This document shows, piece after piece, positions 58,701-64,000 of a DNA stretch of 64,000 nt (its first letter is position 1; each line of letters begins with the position of its first letter). Origin of the DNA: Kitasatospora sp. NBC_00374 (GTDB lineage: Bacteria; Actinomycetota; Actinomycetes; Streptomycetales; Streptomycetaceae); NCBI RefSeq assembly GCF_041434935.1, contig NZ_CP107964.1, forward strand, positions 6,431,001-6,495,000, written 5' to 3'. The notes beneath the pieces are model-generated. The model did not search any database, was not told where the DNA came from, and was given only the letters and a program-made list of their open reading frames with translations. Both the position numbers and the translations under genes were made by a program.

Positions 58701-59084
58701 TCGAGATCGCACCTCTCGACTGGTACCGAAGGCTGATCCCACGTCACCCATCAGGCCTGGAGTGGGCGCCTGTGCAGGCCGTTCGCGCTGCTGAAGCGTC
58801 GACGGAGGTCCATGGTGGAACCAGGTGTGATCCACCGACCGCACCCCGCTCCGCGCCAGGCCACGGCGCGGCTGCCTCCTGGAGGAGATCCCCCGAGGGC
58901 TGCCCCCGCCACCGGCCGTGAAGGACGCGTGGAGTGCCGGGCCACCTCGCAGGGAGACGAACGAATCTTCTAGGCTCGCTTCTCGGCTTCCCCTGCGCCG
59001 GTGCCCGTCCGCACCGAGGTATCGAGGCCGTCGTCCACGGGCCCGGGCCGAGCCGGGGCCGCCGGACTTAGCGAGGAGGACGCA
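58701..59084 (+). other. Intergenic region without a clear gene
   Basis: About 380 bp between the AKR operator and the next small ORF. Open frames here have no Shine-Dalgarno or family pattern. A TAGGCT element at 58971-58976 could be the -10 of a promoter for the downstream ORF and peptidase, leaving a 5' leader of about 100 nt. Confidence 0.4.
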
Positions 59085-59237
59085 GTGTTGCCCAGCCCGA
59101 GGTCGCACCACCTGTCGTTGCCGAGCCAGGCGCCATGCCGCCGCGCGCTCCCGGCCCGCCGTGCCCGTCACGGCTGCGGCGTCGCCGACGCCGCGACGAG
59201 GCCGCTCAGTACCGTCGGCACGGGAGGTGCCCGATGA
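59085..59237 (+). CDS. 50-aa ORF translationally coupled to the M20 peptidase
   Basis: GTG at 59085, 7 nt after GAGGAGG. It encodes 50 residues rich in Arg, His, Ser and Pro (SPRSHHLSLPSQAPC, then RRALPARRARHGCGVADAAT) and stops with a TGA that overlaps the ATG of the M20 peptidase (ATGA). The strong ribosome-binding site and overlap suggest it is translated and governs or accompanies peptidase synthesis. Two cysteines and two His-containing stretches might bind metal. No family is recognised. Confidence 0.55.
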   Translation: MLPSPRSHHLSLPSQAPCRRALPARRARHGCGVADAATRPLSTVGTGGAR

Positions 59238-60634
59238 GCGCGCATACCGTCGACGCGGCCGTCACCGGCGCCCCGGCGGGCTCCGGGCCCGCGGCCGCCT
59301 CCCACCGCACCGCCGACCAGCTGCCGGGGGACGGTGCGCCCGAGGGCGACAGTACGAGCGGCGGCGCCGCCACCCCGACGAGCGCCGCCACCCCGACGAG
59401 CGCCGCCGGCCCGACGACCGCCGCCCCGGCGACCGCTCCCCAGACGGCCGCGGCCGCCGCCATCGCGGCCCTCCCCGGCCTGCCGCAGACGCTCAGCAGC
59501 CGGGCCCGCACCCTGGCCGGCGGGGTCCGCCGCCGCTGCGCCGACCTGGCCCGGATGGAGTCCCCGTCGGGGGACGCCCCGCGGCTGGACGCGCTGGCCG
59601 AGGAGCTGTCCGCCGGTTTCCGGGACACCGGCGCGGACGTCAGGCGTGAGCCCGGCCCGGCCGGCGACCACCTGGTGATGGAGTGGCCCGGACGCCGGCC
59701 CGACCTCCCGCACCTGCTGGTCGTCGGCCACCACGACACGGTGTGGCCGGTCGGCACGCTGGCGGACTGGCCGGTGGAGGAGTCCGAGGGGCTGCTCAGC
59801 GGCCCGGGTGTCCTCGACATGAAGGCCGGCCTGGCGCTCGTCGAGGGGGCGTTCGCGCTGCTCGCCGATCTCGGTCAGCGTCCGCACCGCACCGTCCGGC
59901 TGGTGGTGGTCGCGGACGAGGAGGTCGGCAGCCCGAGCGGCCGGGTCCTGGTCGAGCGCCACCTGCGGGGCGCGGCCGCCGTGCTGGGCCTGGAGCCCTC
60001 GCATCCGGACGGCCGGCTGAAGACGGCCCGGCGCGGTTCGTCCCGGGTCCGGCTGACGGTGACCGGCCGGGAGGCGCACGCGGGCAACGACGCCGCGCTC
60101 GGCGTCTCGGCGGTGGACGAGCTGGTGGACCAGCTGGTCGCCGTGCGGGGTCTGGCCCGGCAGCCCGGTACCGAGCTCAACGCCGGCCGGATCACCGGCG
60201 GAACCCGGGCGAACGTGGTGGCCGGGCGGGCCGAGGCCGAGCTCGGGCTGCGGTTCGCCACCGCCGAGGCGCAGCGCCACACCCTGGACACCCTGCAGCG
60301 GCTCACCGCGCTGCGGCCGGGGGCGCGGGTGCGGGCCGAGGTGATCTCCAGCCGTCCGGCCTGGCCCGAGCGGTCCGGCAACCTGCTGCTGCGGCACGTG
60401 CGTTCGCTCGCCGCGGCGCTCGGTCAGCAGCTCGACGGCGCACCGGCCGGCGGCGCGGGCGACACCAACGCGGCCGGCGCGCGGGGGCTGCCCACGCTGG
60501 ACGGACTCGGCGGTGTCGGGGCCGGCGCGCACGCCCGCCACGAGCACATCCGGGTCGACCAGGTCGCCCCGCGGATCGCCCTGCTGGCGACGCTGCTGGC
60601 CGTCCCGCTGCCCCGCCTGCGCGACCGGGCCTGA
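59234..60634 (+). CDS. M20-family metallopeptidase with low-complexity N-terminus
   Basis: 466 aa. GGGAGG precedes the ATG. Residues 1 to about 80 are Ala/Thr/Pro/Ser-rich and include three copies of an 18-bp repeat (59369-59422); there is no signal peptide. The di-zinc centre is recognisable as VVGHHDTVWPVG, LDMKAGLALVEG and VVADEEVGSPSG, and the last ligand region near the C-terminus is HARHEHIRVDQ. It resembles carboxypeptidase G2/ArgE-type enzymes. Substrate unknown. Confidence 0.85.
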   Translation: MSAHTVDAAVTGAPAGSGPAAASHRTADQLPGDGAPEGDSTSGGAATPTSAATPTSAAGPTTAAPATAPQTAAAAAIAALPGLPQTLSSRARTLAGGVRRRCADLARMESPSGDAPRLDALAEELSAGFRDTGADVRREPGPAGDHLVMEWPGRRPDLPHLLVVGHHDTVWPVGTLADWPVEESEGLLSGPGVLDMKAGLALVEGAFALLADLGQRPHRTVRLVVVADEEVGSPSGRVLVERHLRGAAAVLGLEPSHPDGRLKTARRGSSRVRLTVTGREAHAGNDAALGVSAVDELVDQLVAVRGLARQPGTELNAGRITGGTRANVVAGRAEAELGLRFATAEAQRHTLDTLQRLTALRPGARVRAEVISSRPAWPERSGNLLLRHVRSLAAALGQQLDGAPAGGAGDTNAAGARGLPTLDGLGGVGAGAHARHEHIRVDQVAPRIALLATLLAVPLPRLRDRA

Positions 60635-60771
60635 CCGGGCCCGGCCGGGCTCGCCGCCGGGTCCGGCCGCGAGCGGCGCCGGGCGGACCCCTGCGGCCCG
60701 GGAGCCGTCGGCCCTGGGCCGCAGCCGTGCCGTGTCGGCCCTGGCTGCCGGGGGTCCGGGTGGCCCGGGGG

Positions 60772-61170
60772 TCAGACCGCGGCGCCGGCGTCCTCGTGCC
60801 AGCCCGCCTCCGGGTCGCCGACGCGGATCGCCTCCGGGGCCGGCAGCCGTTCTGCGGCGGGGGCGACCAGGGCTCCGGCGAGCACCAGTCCGAGCCCGAT
60901 CAGGTGGAACGGGACGGTGACCGCCGACAGCATGCTGTACGCCGTGGCGGGGCCGAAGGCGTCGACGAGCGGCTCCAGGCCGACTACCGAGCCGACCGTG
61001 ACGACCATCGGCCCCGGCAGCATGACCAGGCAGCCGGCCATCGCCAGGCGGGCGTTGAGCCCCCGGCGCCGGATGAAGACGGCGGCCACGATCGCGCCGC
61101 CGAGCGGTGCGAGGACCGCGACGGCGGTGAGGATCAGTTGGACGAGGCCGGCGGTCGCGGTGTCGGTCAT
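60772..61170 (-). CDS. Small membrane protein
   Basis: 132 aa with four hydrophobic helices and a hydrophilic tail rich in Asp, Glu and Ala. GGGGAG precedes the ATG at 61170. The pattern (LVQLILTAVAVLAPLGGAIV, then FIRRRGLNARLAMAGCLVML) is not tied to a known transporter. It is divergent from paaA. Confidence 0.7.
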   Translation of the reverse strand: MTDTATAGLVQLILTAVAVLAPLGGAIVAAVFIRRRGLNARLAMAGCLVMLPGPMVVTVGSVVGLEPLVDAFGPATAYSMLSAVTVPFHLIGLGLVLAGALVAPAAERLPAPEAIRVGDPEAGWHEDAGAAV

Positions 61171-61341
61171 GGAGCTCCCCTCCCAGCGGCGCGCCGACGG
61201 AGCGCGCACCGCGCGAAGATACCGGCCCAGACGAGGGCCGTACAGCCGGTTCCCGCCGCGCGGCGGGAACGGCCGGGCCTGCCCGGGCCGGGCCGGAGTC
61301 CGCCGTCCGGCCCGCCCGGCGGACTCCGTTCACGGACCGCC

Positions 61342-61392
61342 TTGTCAAGGTGCGGTACCGGCGTCCACAATGGAACCGACCGAACGGTCAGT
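61342..61392 (+). promoter_or_regulatory. paa promoter with TetR-type (PaaR-like) operator
   Basis: TTGTCA (61342-61347), 18 bp and CACAAT (61366-61371) form a promoter. Downstream, ACCGACCGAACGGTCAGT (61375-61392) is an imperfect dyad around AA, centred near the expected transcription start, and looks like the PaaR operators of other actinobacteria. Binding there would repress the paa operon until phenylacetyl-CoA is present. No paaR gene is in the window. Confidence 0.6.
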
Positions 61393-61408
61393 CGGGAGGC
61401 GGGTGCAA

Positions 61409-62380
61409 ATGACGGCGACAGAGGCGACGGGCCTGGCAGAGCCGGGTCTGGAAGCGCACTTCGACGAGGTGATCGCCGCCGAACAGCGGATCGAGCCCCG
61501 GGACTGGATGCCGGACGCCTACCGGGCGACGCTCATCCGGCAGATCGCGCAGCACGCCCACTCGGAGATCATCGGCATGCAGCCGGAGGGGAACTGGCTC
61601 ACCCGGGCCCCCTCGCTGCGCCGCAAGGCGATCCTGCTCGCCAAGGCGCAGGACGAGGCCGGCCACGGCCTCTACCTCTACGCGGCCGCCGAGACCCTCG
61701 GCATCGACCGCGCGGAGCTGACCGAGAAGCTGATCTCCGGCCGGCAGAAGTACTCCTCGATCTTCAACTACCCCACCCTGACCTTCGCCGACGTCGGCGT
61801 GATCGGGTGGCTGGTGGACGGCGCGGCGATCTGCAACCAGGTCCCGCTGTGCCGCTGCTCGTACGGGCCGTACGCCCGGGCGATGGTGCGGATCTGCAAG
61901 GAGGAGTCCTTCCACCAGCGGCAGGGCTACGAGCTGCTGATGACGCTGATGCGCGGCACCGAGGCCCAGCGCCGGATGGTGCAGGACGCGGTGGACCGCT
62001 GGTGGTGGCCGTCGCTGATGATGTTCGGCCCGCCGGACGGCGACTCGCCGAACACCGCCCAGTCGATGGCCTGGCGGATCAAGCGGCACACCAACGACGA
62101 GCTGCGCCAGCGGTTCGTCGACATGACCGTGCCGCAGGCCGAGCACCTCGGCGTCACCCTCCCCGACCCGGCGCTGAGCTGGAACGAGGGGCGCGGCAGC
62201 TGGGACTTCGGCGAGCCGGACTGGTCCGAGCTCAAGCAGGTGATCAAGGGGCAGGGCCCGTGCAACGAGCAGCGCGTCGAGCGCCGCCGGGCCGCCCACG
62301 AGGACGGCGCCTGGGTCCGCGAGGCGGCCCTGGCGTACGCGGAGAAGCGGAGAGCGGAACGTGGAGCCGATCGTGACTGA
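61409..62380 (+). CDS. paaA: 1,2-phenylacetyl-CoA epoxidase subunit PaaA
   Basis: 323 aa. The ATG follows GGGAGG. The carboxylate di-iron scaffold is visible: IAQHAHSEIIGMQPEGNW, AQDEAGHGLYLYAAAETLG and KEESFHQRQGYELL supply the Glu and His ligands. It is the catalytic subunit that epoxidises phenylacetyl-CoA together with PaaB, C, D and E. It is the first gene of the operon. Confidence 0.95.
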   Translation: MTATEATGLAEPGLEAHFDEVIAAEQRIEPRDWMPDAYRATLIRQIAQHAHSEIIGMQPEGNWLTRAPSLRRKAILLAKAQDEAGHGLYLYAAAETLGIDRAELTEKLISGRQKYSSIFNYPTLTFADVGVIGWLVDGAAICNQVPLCRCSYGPYARAMVRICKEESFHQRQGYELLMTLMRGTEAQRRMVQDAVDRWWWPSLMMFGPPDGDSPNTAQSMAWRIKRHTNDELRQRFVDMTVPQAEHLGVTLPDPALSWNEGRGSWDFGEPDWSELKQVIKGQGPCNEQRVERRRAAHEDGAWVREAALAYAEKRRAERGADRD

Positions 62381-62666
62381 GACCAAGGCCGGCTGGCCGC
62401 TCTACGAGGTGTTCGTGCGCCCCCGGCGCGGCCTCAACCACGTGCACGTCGGATCGCTGCACGCGCCCGACGACCGGATGGCGCTGCTCAACGCCCGCGA
62501 CCTCTACACCCGCCGCAACGAGGGCGTCAGCCTCTGGGTGGTCCGCTCCAGCGCGATCACCGCCTCGACCCCCGACGAGCAGGACCCGTTCTTCGCGCCC
62601 AGCGGCGACAAGGTCTACCGCCACCCGACCTTCTACGACATCCCCGAGGATGTCCCGCACATCTGA
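62361..62666 (+). CDS. paaB: 1,2-phenylacetyl-CoA epoxidase subunit PaaB
   Basis: 101 aa from a GTG that overlaps paaA by 20 nt; an alternative GTG lies at 62373. WPLYEVFVRPRRGLNHVHVGSLHA is characteristic of PaaB, which bridges the PaaAC heterodimers. Its stop is 16 bp before paaC. Confidence 0.93.
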   Translation: MEPIVTETKAGWPLYEVFVRPRRGLNHVHVGSLHAPDDRMALLNARDLYTRRNEGVSLWVVRSSAITASTPDEQDPFFAPSGDKVYRHPTFYDIPEDVPHI

Positions 62667-62682
62667 CGGGGGACCGCAGACC

Positions 62683-63567
62683 ATGACCGACGACGACCAC
62701 GTCTACCTGCACCTCTCCGAGGCGTCCCCGGACCCGGAGGGCGAGGCCCGCTGGGCGTACGGCACCGGCTTCGCCGACCCGCTGCTCGGCGTCGACACCG
62801 CCGTGCCGCCCGGAGTGGAGGGCGCCGACCTCGCCGCGTACTGCCTGATGCTCGGCGACGACGCGCTGATCCTCGCCCAGCGGCTGATCGAGTGGTGCAC
62901 CCGCGCCCCCGAGCTGGAGGAGGAGGTGGCGCTCGCCAACCTCGGCCTCGACCTGCTCGGCCAGGCCCGCCACCTGCTCACCCGGGCCGGCCAGGCCGAC
63001 GGCGGCAACCGCACCGAGGACGACCTCGCCTACTGGCGTGAGGAGCACGAGTTCCGCAACGTCCGGCTGGTCGAGGCCCCGAACGGCGACTTCGCGTACT
63101 CCGTGGCCCGACTGCTGCTCTTCTCCACCGCCCGGCACGCGCTCTACCTGCGGCTTTCCGGCCACGCCGACCCGGTGCTGGCCGCCGTCGCCGCCCGGGG
63201 CGCCAAGGAGCTCGCGTACCACCAGGAGTACGCCGCCTCCTGGACCCTGCGGCTCGGTGACGGCACCGCCCACTCCGCCGCCCGGATGCAGGCCGGGCTG
63301 GACGCCGTCTGGCCGCTGCTGGACGAGCTCTTCACCCCGCACGAGGCCGAGCTCCGGCTCGGCGTCGACCCTTCCGGGCTGCGCGAGGGCGTGCTGGCGA
63401 ACCTGGCCGCCGTGATCGGCGAGGCCTGCCTGACCGTGCCCACCACCCCGCCGCTGGCCCGGGTCGGTGGCCGGGCCGGACGGGACGGCGTGCACACCGA
63501 GGCGCTCGGCCCGCTGCTGGCCGAGTTCCAGGTGCTGGCCCGGGCCCACCCGGGGGCGACATGGTGA
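62683..63567 (+). CDS. paaC: 1,2-phenylacetyl-CoA epoxidase subunit PaaC
   Basis: 294 aa. The helical structural subunit: AYCLMLGDDALILAQRLIEW, LANLGLDLLGQARHLLTRAG and AKELAYHQEYAASWTLRLGDG match PaaC. It lacks the full metal site of PaaA and holds the complex together. The end overlaps the paaD start by 7 nt. Confidence 0.93.
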   Translation: MTDDDHVYLHLSEASPDPEGEARWAYGTGFADPLLGVDTAVPPGVEGADLAAYCLMLGDDALILAQRLIEWCTRAPELEEEVALANLGLDLLGQARHLLTRAGQADGGNRTEDDLAYWREEHEFRNVRLVEAPNGDFAYSVARLLLFSTARHALYLRLSGHADPVLAAVAARGAKELAYHQEYAASWTLRLGDGTAHSAARMQAGLDAVWPLLDELFTPHEAELRLGVDPSGLREGVLANLAAVIGEACLTVPTTPPLARVGGRAGRDGVHTEALGPLLAEFQVLARAHPGATW

Positions 63568-64000
63568 CCACCGAGACCCGCGCCTGGGAGGTGGCGGCCG
63601 GCGTCCCCGACCCCGAGCTGCCCATGCTCACCCTCGCCGACCTGGGCATCCTGTCCGAGGTCGAGCAGGACGGCGACGCGGTCACCGCCTGGATCACCCC
63701 GACCTACTCCGGCTGCCCGGCCGTCGCCGAGATGGCCGCCGACGTCGACGGCCGGCTGCGCGCGGCGGGCTTCAGCGACGTCCGGGTCCGGTTGCGGCTC
63801 GACCCGCCGTGGTCCACCGACCTGATCACCGAGGACGGCCGCCGCAAGCTCGCCGAGGCGGGCATCGCCCCGCCGCACACCACCGCCGGCCCCGGCCCCG
63901 GTCTGCTGCGGCTCGGCCCCACCCGGCGGGCCGCCGTCGCCGCCGTCACCTGCCCGAACTGCGGCTCCGCCGACACCGAGGAGCTGTCCCGCTTCGGCTC
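63561..64000 (+). CDS. paaD: PaaD, partial (runs off the window)
   Basis: ATG at 63561 (or GTG at 63564). About 146 residues are visible: a DUF59/SufT-like domain (PELPMLTLADLGILSEVEQD, TPTYSGCPAVAEMAADV) then the start of a zinc-ribbon, VTCPNCGSADTEELSRFGS. PaaD is needed to assemble the epoxidase, probably by helping to mature its iron centres. The gene is cut by the window end; paaE is expected next. Confidence 0.9.
   Translation, partial: MVTTETRAWEVAAGVPDPELPMLTLADLGILSEVEQDGDAVTAWITPTYSGCPAVAEMAADVDGRLRAAGFSDVRVRLRLDPPWSTDLITEDGRRKLAEAGIAPPHTTAGPGPGLLRLGPTRRAAVAAVTCPNCGSADTEELSRFG

Noticed and set aside
1..64000. tRNA, rRNA, CRISPR array, IS element or prophage
   Set aside because: No tRNA cloverleaf, rRNA block, regular repeat-spacer pattern, transposase or integrase was seen.

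Overview
The window is chromosomal DNA from a high-GC actinomycete, most likely Streptomyces or a close relative such as Kitasatospora. The evidence is the very strong G/C bias at third codon positions, many GTG (and one TTG) starts, frequent 4-nt stop/start overlaps, several promoters that abut the start codon (leaderless mRNAs), Tat-type signal peptides, a DasR-type site in front of a chitinase, and a cysteine-type leader peptide. No rRNA, tRNA, IS element, prophage or CRISPR array was seen. The content is mostly catabolic, stress and regulatory genes, not a biosynthetic gene cluster.

Layout. 0.1-8.5 kb: Tat-exported metallo-hydrolase, EI24-type membrane protein, cytochrome P450 behind a striking inverted repeat, a GNAT/AAA+ fusion, a small zinc protein, a monooxygenase, a deletion scar joining the ends of an Lrp regulator and a transporter, an HdeD-type membrane protein, and an RCK/NAD-binding channel-like gene broken by a single-base frameshift. 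8.5-15.1 kb: two acyl-CoA catabolic enzymes, then the homogentisate (tyrosine) pathway hppD-hmgA-unknown-fahA on the minus strand; the last three genes are translationally coupled and maleylacetoacetate isomerase is absent. 15.3-24.6 kb: phosphoribosyltransferase/hydrolase fusion, cupin-like proteins, a dehydroquinate-synthase-like protein that has lost its metal ligands, a NarL-type response regulator with a tandem-repeat insertion, its histidine kinase, and a small exported protein with two C-x7-C loops. Four promoter regions here share an 18-bp motif, so this looks like a self-contained stress regulon.

24.7-36.3 kb: oxidoreductase, secreted M28 aminopeptidase, a PadR-controlled acyl-CoA dehydrogenase, a second PadR with a membrane protein, an AlkZ-like protein, SPW protein, fumarase, and a Tat-exported sterol-oxidase-like flavoprotein. 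36.3-46.2 kb: TetR-controlled efflux pump with twin operators, glutaryl-CoA dehydrogenase-like enzyme, Bcr/CflA pump, and a chitinase with a DasR (dre) site inside its promoter. 46.3-51.8 kb: a coupled osmoprotectant ABC operon, then cysteine dioxygenase plus rhodanese behind a cysteine-type leader peptide, and a glycosyltransferase.

51.9-64.0 kb: a two-component system with two small exported proteins, an ADP-ribosylglycohydrolase, an aldo/keto reductase-tetR operon with a visible operator, an M20 peptidase preceded by a coupled small ORF, and the start of the phenylacetyl-CoA epoxidase operon paaABCD, which runs off the window edge. Strong hairpins separate many of these units.
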